A stretch of 64,000 bases of DNA from Natroniella sulfidigena. GTDB taxonomy: Bacteria; Bacillota; Halanaerobiia; Halobacteroidales; Halobacteroidaceae. Location: NCBI RefSeq assembly GCF_023223645.1, contig NZ_JALKBY010000002.1:62001-126000 (forward strand). The letters are read 5' to 3'. The translations under genes and the position numbers were made by a program. A model generated the notes under the pieces. It saw nothing but the letters and a program-made list of their open reading frames with translations, was not told where the DNA came from and ran no database searches. The stretch's first letter is position 1; each line of letters starts with the position of its first letter. This document shows positions 27,772 through 35,759 of this stretch, one piece after another.

Positions 27772-27999
27772 CTAGCTAAAGTTTTTAAGTTGATCAAGTT
27801 GTGAGTTGGCTATAAATAAAATAGTATCATTTGATTGTATTGAATAATCATCAGGCTCATAAAATCCATTGATTAAAACTTCATAATCACTAGGTACCTC
27901 TAGCTTTTCTCTTAGTTTTGCTAATTTGATCTGATTCTCAATTAATAATTTGATTCGTCTAAATTTATTGAAGTCTATTATCTCCAAATTAACTAACAT
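27772..27999 (-). CDS. Small protein with possible beta-grasp fold
   Basis: I do not recognise this 75-residue protein with confidence. The pattern PSDYEVLINGFYEPDDYSIQ followed by NDTILFI looks like the central part of MoaD/ThiS or ubiquitin-like beta-grasp proteins, but the C-terminal GG is missing. It starts with ATG after AAGGAGG. It is the first gene of a pair with a PrsW-like protease, whose ribosome site lies next to its stop codon, so the two are probably co-expressed. Confidence 0.65.
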   Translation of the reverse strand: MLVNLEIIDFNKFRRIKLLIENQIKLAKLREKLEVPSDYEVLINGFYEPDDYSIQSNDTILFIANSQLDQLKNFS

Positions 28000-28136
28000 T
28001 GTTTCCTCCTTAGTGCCTAATAAATAATTTTTATTTTAAATTGAATACTTACCTATTAATATATCTCAATTTAAGTTAACTATACTTATTTTCAAACCCT
28101 TTATAAAGTTATTAATAACCTGAGGTAAATATGAAA

Positions 28137-28164
28137 AAACTTTAGCCTGTACAGGCTAAAGTTT
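28137..28164 (-). terminator. Intrinsic terminator after the metallo-hydrolase gene
   Basis: AAACTTTAGCCTG and CAGGCTAAAGTTT form a perfect stem followed by T on the minus strand. It lies about 90 bases after the stop codon, beyond a repeat. Confidence 0.85.
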
Positions 28165-28169
28165 AAAAG

Positions 28170-28262
28170 TTATAGGTTAAATCTAAGTTTGAGTAAGAGC
28201 TACATCTTTATTGATTTCACAATTGATTCAACCTCAAACTCAACCTTAAACTAAAATTTTAT
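28170..28262. repeat. Intergenic palindromic element with 6-bp periodic arms
   Basis: A left arm TAAATCTAAGTTTGAGTAAG and a right arm CAACCTCAAACTCAACCTTA are partly complementary around a short loop. The right arm runs into the 3' end of the metallo-hydrolase gene. Confidence 0.55.
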
Positions 28263-29009
28263 CGTCAAACCATCATAAGCAGGTAAAACATGATCAGGTA
28301 ATTTATCTTTTAGATTGTTATGTTCAAATTTATGGGATAAATGGGTCAGATAAGCTTGCGGAACATTTAATCTTTCAATAACTTCTAATGACTCTTCTAA
28401 ATTAAAGTGAGTTGGATGGGGTCGATAACGTAATGTTCCCAAGATTAAAAGTTGAACCCCCTCTAATAATTTAAAGGTCTCCTCTGGGATAAAACTACAG
28501 TCAGTTATATAGGCAAAATCATTAATTCGATATCCTAAAATATCAATATTCCCATGTTTAACAACTAAAGGCGTTATCTTCATATTGCCAAGTTCAAACG
28601 GAGAAGACTTATGGTGTAGTCTTGCCTGAGGCAACCCACCTTTTTGTTGATTAGCAGTAAAGATATAACTAAAAGCCTTTCTAATTTCTTGTAATGCTTG
28701 CTTATTTCCATAACAAGGAATACTACTTTGTTGTAAATAATTAATCGCTCTAATATCATCAAAACCCATTATATGATCGGCATGGGCATGAGTGAAAAGA
28801 ATGGTGTCTATCTTTTTAATTTTGTTTTTTAACAGTTGTAATCTCAACTCTGGCGGAGTATCTATTAAGATTGATAGCTCTTCTGACTCTAAATAAATAG
28901 AAGAACGATAACGTCTATTCCTCGGGTCTTGTGAAGTACAGGTCGGACAATCACAATTAAGCACAGGAACCCCACGGGAAGTAGCTGTTCCTAAAAAGGT
29001 AATCTTCAA
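28251..29009 (-). CDS. Metallo-beta-lactamase-fold hydrolase, PhnP-like
   Basis: This 252-residue binuclear metal hydrolase has the signature THAHADHIMGFDDI and further metal ligands in KHGNID, ITDCSF and LTHLSH. The early CDCPTC segment matches the extra structural zinc site of PhnP-type phosphodiesterases. Known relatives act on cyclic phosphates in phosphonate breakdown or on unknown substrates. No phn lyase genes are nearby, so the substrate is open. The ATG at 29009 follows GGGGGG. Confidence 0.83.
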   Translation of the reverse strand: MKITFLGTATSRGVPVLNCDCPTCTSQDPRNRRYRSSIYLESEELSILIDTPPELRLQLLKNKIKKIDTILFTHAHADHIMGFDDIRAINYLQQSSIPCYGNKQALQEIRKAFSYIFTANQQKGGLPQARLHHKSSPFELGNMKITPLVVKHGNIDILGYRINDFAYITDCSFIPEETFKLLEGVQLLILGTLRYRPHPTHFNLEESLEVIERLNVPQAYLTHLSHKFEHNNLKDKLPDHVLPAYDGLTIKF

Positions 29010-29025
29010 TTCAAATCCCCCCCTT

Positions 29026-29200
29026 TCTAAATATCAGTGTACAGTTTACAGTTGGCGGTTGACAGTTAAAGACCTTAAAATTATAAAACCAAAACTAATC
29101 TAAACCCCTAGGTATAAAGCATTTCAGAAGCCTTTGTCTTTATTGTTTTGAATTTTAACTGTAAACTGTAAACCGTAAACTATCAACTCAATAATGTTTC
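29026..29200. repeat. Palindromic intergenic element with CAGTTTA/TAAACTG heptad arms
   Basis: The left end TAAATATCAGTGTACAGTTT leads into heptads. The right end is TAACTGTAAACTGTAAACCG. The loop contains AAACTAATCTAAACCCCTA, closely matching the loops at 14755 and 54005. It fills the gap between the metallo-hydrolase and the tail-anchored gene. Confidence 0.7.
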
Positions 29201-29204
29201 GCTT

Positions 29205-30188
29205 TTACAAACTAGATACTAGCATAACCGCTAAAATAATAATTATCACTACCACTCCACCTATTAAAAATAATAGGTTCTTATCAACTGTCATCTTAGC
29301 TACATCATTTTGACCAGGATTCTCTTCTTGCTCGCTTAATTCATCATTTTTTGTTAGATAAGTAAGTTTAACTTCAGGATCAACGATCAACTTTCCATAA
29401 ATATCAGGGCCAAATTTAATTCGAATCGAGTAACGCTCAGATTCTTCTTTAAGATTAATCTCCATAATAGAGCCTACTGCCCGTCCTTGTTTTTTCTGTA
29501 ATAAACCACTTAAGTACTGCCCCACCTCTCTTTCATCAGTTACCTTTACTACTAACTTATCCCCTATCTTTAAGTCATTAGCCTTTTTACCCCTAGTTGG
29601 AGAAATAATTGGAGAGCAGTTTAAAGTTATCTCTAATCCTAACTTATCATCCTCTTCTGTTTCTTCTGTCTCAGCAGTATCTTCCTCTTCTTCATTTAAT
29701 TCCTGCTCAGGAAATATGTCAGGATAGATACCCCGCAATTCTTTCCTTTCTTTAAGAGTAAACTTGACTTCTAATCCAATCTGTTCTTGAATTAAGTCTT
29801 CCACCTTTTCTTTAAACAAGCTCTCAATCTCAGCCTTAGCTTCAAGTTGGGCCAACTTTAATAACTCAGCTATCTTTTCTTCAGTAAAACTTCTTTTCAA
29901 ATCACTAGTAAATTCTTGGCTATCATGATCTTCTTGTTCAGAAATCAACCTTATCTGTTCGATAAATTTTTGATTATCAAGATCTAATTTAATATTCTTT
30001 AATTCAGATTTACTATTTAAAGCAACGTCTAATTTAATAAGTTTTCGTTCTTTACAATCTATAACTACAACAAACAGACCATAAGTCTTACTATAGCCAC
30101 CATAACTGAACCTTCCATAAGTAACTAAAATATCCTCTACCAATCGAACATCCTTATCTTCCTGTTCTAGCTCATTTTTTTTTACCAT
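29205..30188 (-). CDS. Acidic tail-anchored protein of unknown function
   Basis: I do not recognise this 327-residue protein. It has no signal peptide. A strongly acidic linker (EEEEDTAETEETEEDD, about residues 168-185) separates two soluble domains. One C-terminal membrane helix (about residues 303-325) is followed by almost nothing, which is a tail-anchor arrangement with the bulk in the cytoplasm. The second domain contains SPIISPTRGKKANDLKIGDK. It stands alone between repeats. Confidence 0.75.
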   Translation of the reverse strand: MVKKNELEQEDKDVRLVEDILVTYGRFSYGGYSKTYGLFVVVIDCKERKLIKLDVALNSKSELKNIKLDLDNQKFIEQIRLISEQEDHDSQEFTSDLKRSFTEEKIAELLKLAQLEAKAEIESLFKEKVEDLIQEQIGLEVKFTLKERKELRGIYPDIFPEQELNEEEEDTAETEETEEDDKLGLEITLNCSPIISPTRGKKANDLKIGDKLVVKVTDEREVGQYLSGLLQKKQGRAVGSIMEINLKEESERYSIRIKFGPDIYGKLIVDPEVKLTYLTKNDELSEQEENPGQNDVAKMTVDKNLLFLIGGVVVIIIILAVMLVSSL

Positions 30189-30214
30189 GATCCACCAACC
30201 CTTTTTCTTTATTT

Positions 30215-30300
30215 CAACTAAATTTAAGTAAGATCTAAACCCTTATGTTCTTGATGATTGACTTAACCTCAACCTTAAACTTAAGCTATCTTGTATAATA
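30215..30300. repeat. Intergenic 6-bp periodic element upstream of the tail-anchored gene
   Basis: Units of the type AAATTTAAGTAAGATC on the left and AACCTCAACCTTAAACTTAA on the right form a partial palindrome, followed by TTGTATAATAATATTATAAC. Confidence 0.5.
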
Positions 30301-30364
30301 ATATTATAACGTCAAATCAGACCCAATGTCCAATAATTCTTGTAATTCAATCCAAACACAAACT

Positions 30365-30394
30365 AAAATAAGATGCCCTAGGGCATCTTATTTT
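30365..30394 (-). terminator. Intrinsic terminator of metNIQ
   Basis: AAAATAAGATGCCC and GGGCATCTTATTTT form a perfect 30-bp palindrome, 15 bases beyond the metQ stop codon. Confidence 0.9.
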
Positions 30395-30408
30395 AGAGAA
30401 TATTAACT

Positions 30409-31218
30409 TTAAAATGCAGGTACAATAGAACCTCCATACTCCTCTGCAATATATTCTTTAACTTCTTGTGAATTCAAAGCAGCTGCTAGCTTATTTAATA
30501 ACTCATCATCTTGTTCCGCCCCTCTAACTGCTAAAACATTAGCATAAGGTGATTCGCTACCTTCGATTATCAATGAATCCTCAGTTGGAACTAAATCAGC
30601 CTCTAAAGCATAATTAGTATTGATCACTGCTGCTGTAACATCAGGTAAAGAGCGAGGTAATTGAGCTGCTTCTAGCTCTCTAAACTCTAACCCTTTAGGA
30701 TTAGCAATAATATCAACTGGCGTAGCTTCTAAACCAGCCTCAGAACTCAATTCAATCAAGCCTGCCTCTTCTAATAATAAAAGTGCTCTTCCTTCATTAG
30801 TTGTATCATTAGGAATTGCAATTAATGCCCCTTCCTCAAGCTGCTCTAGACTATTAATCTGCTCTGAATAAAGACCGATCGGCTCAATATGAACACTAGC
30901 AATATCTACTAAATCTAGCTCTCTTTCAGTACTGAAGTTCTCTAAGTAAGGAGTGTGTTGAAAGAAGTTAGCATCAATACTTCCATCATCCAAAGCAAGG
31001 TTAGGAGTTGTATAATCAGTAAATTCCTCAATCTCCAATTCAATCCCTTCCTCCGCTAATAATGGCTTAACTACATCCTCCAAAATCTCAGCATGTGGAA
31101 CAGGAGTAGCTCCTATTGTTATCTTATCTACATCTGCCGTTGCTTCTTCAGCTCCTCCACAACCTATTACCAATCCTGCTACTACTAATAAACTCAAAAC
31201 TATTAATAATTTCTTCAT
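30409..31218 (-). CDS. metQ: Methionine ABC transporter substrate-binding lipoprotein
   Basis: This 269-residue NlpA/MetQ-family lipoprotein captures methionine outside the membrane. The signal peptide ends with the lipobox LVIGC (Cys20). The mature start KITIGATPVPHAEIL and internal FFQHTPYLENF and NTNYALEADL are family hallmarks. It is the last gene of metNIQ, separated from metI by a repeat-filled gap of about 120 bp. The SAM riboswitch at the head of the operon supports methionine as the substrate. Confidence 0.94.
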   Translation of the reverse strand: MKKLLIVLSLLVVAGLVIGCGGAEEATADVDKITIGATPVPHAEILEDVVKPLLAEEGIELEIEEFTDYTTPNLALDDGSIDANFFQHTPYLENFSTERELDLVDIASVHIEPIGLYSEQINSLEQLEEGALIAIPNDTTNEGRALLLLEEAGLIELSSEAGLEATPVDIIANPKGLEFRELEAAQLPRSLPDVTAAVINTNYALEADLVPTEDSLIIEGSESPYANVLAVRGAEQDDELLNKLAAALNSQEVKEYIAEEYGGSIVPAF

Positions 31219-31243
31219 TACTTCTCTCCCCCTTCATTTTTAA

Positions 31244-31336
31244 TTTACAATTGATAATTGACAATTGACAGTTAAAATCAACTTCTTCAAGATTTTAAAA
31301 ATTGTACATTGTTCATTCTTCATTGTCAATTGGTTT
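31244..31336. repeat. Palindromic intergenic element between metI and metQ
   Basis: Heptads TTGATAA, TTGACAA and TTGACAG on the left pair with CATTGTCAATTGG-type sequence on the right. It lies inside the met operon. Confidence 0.65.
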
Positions 31337-32007
31337 TATTTGTTATCTAGCTTTGCTGCTAGCCAATTCCCAAAACCTTGTACACCTTGCACCATAATAA
31401 TCAATAACAACACAGTTTTAAACATTACATCTGTTTGGAAACGTTGATATCCATATCTGATTGCAATATCTCCCAAACCACCTCCACCAACTGCTCCAAC
31501 TATCGCAGAAAAACTGACTAATGTAATAGCAGTTATAGTCAAACCTAAAATTAATGAAGGCAATGCTTCAGGAATTAAGACCTTGATTATAACCTCCCAG
31601 GGAGTAGCTCCCATAACCAAAGCAGCTTCTATTACTCCTTGTTCAACCTCTTTGATAGCACTCTCAACAATTCTACCAGTAAAAGGGATAGCTGCTATCG
31701 TCAACGGAACAATTGCTGCTTCAGTACCAATTGAAGTTCCAACTAATAAACGGGTAAATGGAATAATAGCTACCATTAGAATAATAAAAGGAATTGAACG
31801 AACAACATTAATGATTGTACTTAAGACAAAATTAATATATTTATTTTCTAATAAATTATCCTGTTCTGTAACGACTACCCCTACTCCTAATAATAACCCA
31901 AAGATAGTAGAAATCGCCATTGAAAGACCGACCATATAAATTGTTTCTTGTAATCCACCCCATAATAATTCACTATCACTAACTAATATTTCTAACAGAC
32001 TCTGCAT
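31336..32007 (-). CDS. metI: Methionine ABC transporter permease
   Basis: This 223-residue integral membrane permease has about five or six helices. The coupling loop EAALVMGATPWEVIIKVLIPEAL is the EAA motif that contacts MetN. The ATG at 32007 lies seven bases after GGAGGTG. The gene overlaps the end of metN by 29 bases, a sign of tight translational coupling. Confidence 0.94.
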   Translation of the reverse strand: MQSLLEILVSDSELLWGGLQETIYMVGLSMAISTIFGLLLGVGVVVTEQDNLLENKYINFVLSTIINVVRSIPFIILMVAIIPFTRLLVGTSIGTEAAIVPLTIAAIPFTGRIVESAIKEVEQGVIEAALVMGATPWEVIIKVLIPEALPSLILGLTITAITLVSFSAIVGAVGGGGLGDIAIRYGYQRFQTDVMFKTVLLLIIMVQGVQGFGNWLAAKLDNK

Positions 32008-33028
32008 CACGAAGCACCTCCACTTCTACCTCAGCTAGATTAAGCAATTCCTTAATTGCCTCTTTAACTTGTAAACCATTCCCTTCAATCCCAATCACTA
32101 AGGTTCCAAAGCTAATCCCTTGGATCTTATCGATATTACCATATAAAATATTAACCTTAATCTGATATTGATGGATTAAATCAGAGATAAGTGATTGCTT
32201 GGCAGATTGGCCAATATAAGATACCTTAACTAAACTATCATTTCTAGTAGCATTATCTACTGGATTTAAAAACTCTTCTGGCAGATCAGCATTGATTACA
32301 CCTTGAACAAACCTTTTAGTTACTTCTTGCTGTGGATTTAAGAATATATCAATTACAGCACCCTCTTCAACAATCTGTCCTCCTTCTAAAACTGCAACTT
32401 TAGTACAGATCTCTTTGATTACTTCCATCTCATGAGTAATTAAGACGATAGTAATCTCTAACTTCTGATTGATATCCTTTAATAACTCCAGAATTGATTG
32501 GGTCGTTTCTGGATCTAAAGAAGAGGTTGCTTCATCACATAATAAAACTTGAGGATCATTAGCTAATGCTCTAGCAATTCCTACTCGTTGTTGTTGGCCC
32601 CCACTTAATTGACTAGGATAGCTATCTGCTTTATCTGCTAATCCAACTAACTTAAGTAATTCATCTACCTTATCTTTAATCTTACTTTTTTTCTCCCCTG
32701 CAAGCTCTAACGGAAATGCTACATTTTGAGCTACAGTTCGTGACTTTAATAGGTTGAAATTTTGAAAGATCATTCCGAGCTCTTTTCTAGCTTCTCGTAA
32801 TTCTTCGCTTGTCAACTCAGTCAGATCTTGACCTGCTATTATCACATCTCCACTAGTTGGCTCTTCTAATAGATTCAAACACCGAATCAAAGTACTCTTA
32901 CCTGCTCCACTCGGGCCAATGATCCCAAAGATCTCTCCAGTTTCTATTTTTAGATCTATCTTTTCTAGAGCAATAACTTCCTGCTCAGCAGTTCGATAAA
33001 TCTTTTGTAAGTTATTGATTTTGATCAT
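31979..33028 (-). CDS. metN: Methionine ABC transporter ATP-binding protein
   Basis: This 349-residue ATPase has Walker A GPSGAGKSTLIRC, signature LSGGQQQRVGIARAL, Walker B VLLCDEATSSLDP and an H-loop His. The last 75 residues (KVSYIGQSAKQSLISDLIHQ onward) form the NIL domain that senses methionine and inhibits transport. The ATG at 33028 follows AAGGAGAG; the longer frame from TTG would bury this ribosome site. It is the first gene after the SAM riboswitch, but a repeat element lies between them. Confidence 0.95.
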   Translation of the reverse strand: MIKINNLQKIYRTAEQEVIALEKIDLKIETGEIFGIIGPSGAGKSTLIRCLNLLEEPTSGDVIIAGQDLTELTSEELREARKELGMIFQNFNLLKSRTVAQNVAFPLELAGEKKSKIKDKVDELLKLVGLADKADSYPSQLSGGQQQRVGIARALANDPQVLLCDEATSSLDPETTQSILELLKDINQKLEITIVLITHEMEVIKEICTKVAVLEGGQIVEEGAVIDIFLNPQQEVTKRFVQGVINADLPEEFLNPVDNATRNDSLVKVSYIGQSAKQSLISDLIHQYQIKVNILYGNIDKIQGISFGTLVIGIEGNGLQVKEAIKELLNLAEVEVEVLRDAESVRNIS

Positions 33029-33062
33029 TTTGCTTCTCTCCTTCTTCAATTTCTAATTATAG

Positions 33063-33240
33063 AATTAAACTTATTTGATATTTAGTGTCACTTTTCGTTC
33101 GTGAAAGAATGTGTTTTGTAGGGGCGACTCTCCGTGGTCGCCCGTGATTTAACATGGGCAGGCACAGAGACCTGCCCCTACAAATATCATTTCTACCCGC
33201 CAAATCAAAAGTGCCACATTATTGTAATAAAATGCAACTA
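33063..33240. repeat. MITE-like element with a GGGGCGA core, inserted between the SAM riboswitch and metN
   Basis: The ends (TTATTTGATATTTAGTGTCA on the left, GTGCCACATTATTGTAATAA on the right) match the element at 14663. The core (33115-33186) is unrelated. It is a GC-rich double hairpin, TGTAGGGGCGACTCTCCG and TGGTCGCCC, then GGGCAGG and GACCTGCCCCTACA. GC-rich cores of this style are known from intergenic repeats in several bacterial groups. A metN transcript would contain the whole element. Confidence 0.75.
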
Positions 33241-33263
33241 TATTATAAATTATTTACACAAAC

Positions 33264-33292
33264 AAAAAAACTTCCCCTCAAAGAGAAGAAGT
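33264..33292 (-). terminator. Riboswitch-controlled terminator of metNIQ
   Basis: On the minus strand ACTTCTTCTC and GAGGGGAAGT pair around a 3-base loop and run into seven T. It follows the SAM aptamer directly, as expected for an off-switch. Confidence 0.9.
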
Positions 33293-33309
33293 AAAATAAT
33301 TAGCTTCCC

Positions 33310-33403
33310 CCCTTATCTATCAGGAATTAGCACCGGGCACTTAAATGAAAGTGCTGGTTGCTGGGCTTCATTGGGCCAGTCCCTCCGCCACTCTGGATAA
33401 GAG
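33310..33403 (-). ncRNA. SAM-I (S-box) riboswitch
   Basis: The minus strand shows the S-box core: CTTATC at the 5' side of P1, CAGAGTGGCGGAGGGACTGG, CCAATGAAGCCCAGCAACC, a P3 hairpin (CACTTTCATTTAAGTG), then GGTGCTAATTCC and GATAGATAAG closing P1. These are the conserved blocks of the family that binds S-adenosylmethionine and stops transcription of methionine genes. Confidence 0.96.
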
Positions 33404-33430
33404 AATCCAAAACTTTATTAAGTTATATGT

Positions 33431-33460
33431 ATCATAACAAATTAATCTATAGTTTGTCAA
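33431..33460 (-). promoter_or_regulatory. Promoter of the SAM riboswitch/metNIQ operon
   Basis: On the minus strand TTGACA (33455-33460) and TATGAT (33431-33436) are separated by 18 bases. The -35 box overlaps the stop codon of the upstream TSCPD gene. Confidence 0.75.
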
Positions 33461-33714
33461 ACAGTTTTATTTTCCTCTTCTACTAAATCTTGTAAAGCCT
33501 TACTCAATTGATCTGGGCAAGAAGTTCCATTTCTGCAAGCTATCCCCTTTAATTTCTCAACTACCTCCTCTATCGGTTGGCCCTCAACTAAAGTAGCTAT
33601 CCCAGTCAAACTACCATTACAACCACCAACAAAGTCAACCTTTTCAATTACTCCATCTTTAATCTCAAATCTAATCTCATCTGCACAAGTCCCACTTGTT
33701 TTAAAAATCTTCAT
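33457..33714 (-). CDS. TSCPD-domain protein
   Basis: This 85-residue protein carries cysteines in KTSGTCADEIRF, GGCNGSL, IACRNGTSCPDQL and belongs to the small stand-alone TSCPD family (four conserved Cys). The same domain sits at the end of some ribonucleotide reductases. The stand-alone form has no proven function and is likely metal-binding. It ends inside the met promoter. A GAGGTAGTAACG site precedes the ATG. Confidence 0.88.
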   Translation of the reverse strand: MKIFKTSGTCADEIRFEIKDGVIEKVDFVGGCNGSLTGIATLVEGQPIEEVVEKLKGIACRNGTSCPDQLSKALQDLVEEENKTV

Positions 33715-33732
33715 CGTTACTACCTCCTCTAT

Positions 33733-33935
33733 TAGATTTAATATTTAATATCTAATATTGAATAATTGAAGCTCACAAAAAAACATACACAAATAAACAA
33801 TAACTTATAAATCAAAAAACTCTCCGTGAGCCGCTGGAAACTACTACTTTAAAATTGTAATCTCCTACTAACCGCTCTTCAATGCTTTTATCTATTCACT
33901 ATTCATTATTAAATATTCACTGCTTTTTATTATAG
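33733..33935. repeat. Intergenic heptad element upstream of the TSCPD gene
   Basis: The left side has TTTAATA, TCTAATA and TTGAATA units and the right side has TATTCAC and TATTCAT units, which are complementary in part. No gene or clear terminator for modC is seen between 33715 and 33974. Confidence 0.55.
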
Positions 33936-33974
33936 CATCTATCAAAAATAAATTGCAAGTTAAAATATATTTCG

Positions 33975-35054
33975 TTATTTAAAAATTAAATGAATTTTAT
34001 TTTGTGGTAATTTAAATAAAATCTCGGAATCTTTCTTCAATTCACTAGCAAAAACTGTAGATATATCAATTATAAAATCAAATTTTTGTTGGCTAAAAGA
34101 ACTAACAAATAATCTTGTTATTGCACCTTTAGATAACTTCTTTTTTATAATCCCAGAAAACATATTATCTTCTTTAAGTTTTGACTTATCTTTTATCATC
34201 TCAATAAATTCTGGTCTTATAACAGTTATCACTTGTTGACCTTCTTTTAAATCTTGTTTACTTTCAATTAATAATTTGAATTTATCATTTTTCAACCTTG
34301 CTTTTTCTGCTGAAATTTGATCAACCTCTAGATCAAAAATATTTTTCCCTTCTACAAAACGAGCTACATTTCTGGTCTGTGGACGATAAAAAACATCTTC
34401 TTTAGATCCAATTTGTTCTATCTTACCTTGATTATAAACTGCTACCCTATCAGCTAACTCAAAAACATCAGTTATATTATGGGTTACATAAATAACTGGG
34501 ATTTCAAAATCAGCATGTATTCGTAATAAATCCTGCCTTAACTTTTCCCGCACTAAAGTATCCAATGCAGAAAAAGGTTCATCCAATAATAATAATTCAG
34601 GTTCTATAATTAAGGCTCTAGCGATCGCCACTCGTTGCTGTTGTCCTCCTGATAACTGACTAGGATATTTATCTGCTAAACCTTCTAATCTTAACTTAAT
34701 TAATAAATCCTCGACCTTTTTTTTAATTTGTGACTTATCTAACCCCTGCCCTTCAATTCCGAAAGCAATATTTTTAAAAACAGTCATATGAGGAAATAAA
34801 CTATAATCCTGAAATACATAACCAATATTTCGCTGGTTAATTGGCAGATTCACCTTACTAGATTGATTGAAAAATTCAACCCCTTGATTAATTACTAAAC
34901 CTTGGTCTGGTTCTTTTAAACCTGCTATCAATTTTAAAGTGGTACTTTTACCACTTCCGCTAGGACCAAAGAGAACTAATATTTCATTCTCAACTATAAA
35001 TTTTACTTTCACTTCAAAGTTATCAAACTTTTTTTCTAAATCAACCTTTAGCAT
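33975..35054 (-). CDS. modC: Molybdate/tungstate ABC transporter ATP-binding protein
   Basis: This 359-residue ATPase has Walker A FGPSGSGKSTTLKLIAG, signature LSGGQQQRVAIARAL and Walker B LLLLDEPFSALD. The C-terminal 120 residues form a TOBE/molybdate-binding-like domain. It is the last gene of the cofactor and transport block. An unusual run of repeated TAGG (GTAGGTAGGTAGGTGAGG) precedes the ATG and may serve as a multiple ribosome site. The choice of molybdate over tungstate cannot be made from sequence. Confidence 0.92.
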   Translation of the reverse strand: MLKVDLEKKFDNFEVKVKFIVENEILVLFGPSGSGKSTTLKLIAGLKEPDQGLVINQGVEFFNQSSKVNLPINQRNIGYVFQDYSLFPHMTVFKNIAFGIEGQGLDKSQIKKKVEDLLIKLRLEGLADKYPSQLSGGQQQRVAIARALIIEPELLLLDEPFSALDTLVREKLRQDLLRIHADFEIPVIYVTHNITDVFELADRVAVYNQGKIEQIGSKEDVFYRPQTRNVARFVEGKNIFDLEVDQISAEKARLKNDKFKLLIESKQDLKEGQQVITVIRPEFIEMIKDKSKLKEDNMFSGIIKKKLSKGAITRLFVSSFSQQKFDFIIDISTVFASELKKDSEILFKLPQNKIHLIFK

Positions 35055-35086
35055 AACCTCACCTACCTACCTACCATAAAATAATT

Positions 35087-35746
35087 TCACCATTTTTTTA
35101 GATCAAGAAATTGATTTAATAATACTAAACTGAAAATACTAATACCACTGATTAGAATCACTAAAAAATTAGCTAATTGATAATTTCCTCCTTGTACAGC
35201 ATCATAGATGGCAATTGATAAAGTCTGAGTTTTGCCTGGAATATTTCCTGCTACCATTAGTGTTGCACCAAACTCTCCTATAGCCCTAGCAAAAGAAAGT
35301 ACTACACCTACAACAATTCCTTTCCATGATAAAGGTAGTGTGATCTTAAAAAATATAATTAACTCTGATTTACCTAAAGTTCGTGCTACATTCTCTAGAT
35401 TCTGATCTATATTCTCAATACTTGACTGAACAGCTCTAACCATCAAAGGTAAAGAGACTATTATAGAAGCAAGCACTGCCCCTTGCCATGTAAAGACTAA
35501 ACTGATATTAAAAGTTTCTTGCAAAAACCTACCAATTAAACTATGCTTTCCTACGGAGAGCAATAAATAATAACCTAACACAGTAGGAGGCAAAACCATT
35601 GGTAAGGTAATTATAGCTGACAGTATATTCTTACCAACAAAATCACTACGGGCCAACATCCAACCAAGTAAAGTACCAATAATTGCAGTAATCATTGTAG
35701 AATAAAAAGCTACCTTTAAAGACAAATATATCGGTGACCAATACAC
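35087..35746 (-). CDS. modB: Molybdate/tungstate ABC transporter permease
   Basis: This 219-residue permease has about five helices and the coupling segment NVARTLGKSELIIFFKITLPLSW. FARAIGEFGATLMVAGNIPGKTQT is diagnostic of ModB/CysT-type permeases. The GTG at 35746 was chosen because AAGGAGGTG lies six bases upstream; the longer frame would run through modA. That ribosome site overlaps the end of modA. Confidence 0.92.
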   Translation of the reverse strand: MYWSPIYLSLKVAFYSTMITAIIGTLLGWMLARSDFVGKNILSAIITLPMVLPPTVLGYYLLLSVGKHSLIGRFLQETFNISLVFTWQGAVLASIIVSLPLMVRAVQSSIENIDQNLENVARTLGKSELIIFFKITLPLSWKGIVVGVVLSFARAIGEFGATLMVAGNIPGKTQTLSIAIYDAVQGGNYQLANFLVILISGISIFSLVLLNQFLDLKKW

Positions 35747-35759
35747 TTTAGGCACCTCC

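Noticed and set aside
33134-33400. Plus-strand open frame over the met leader
   Set aside because: It runs through the SAM riboswitch, terminator and palindromic repeat, has no ribosome site, and the peptide is low-complexity. It is not a gene.
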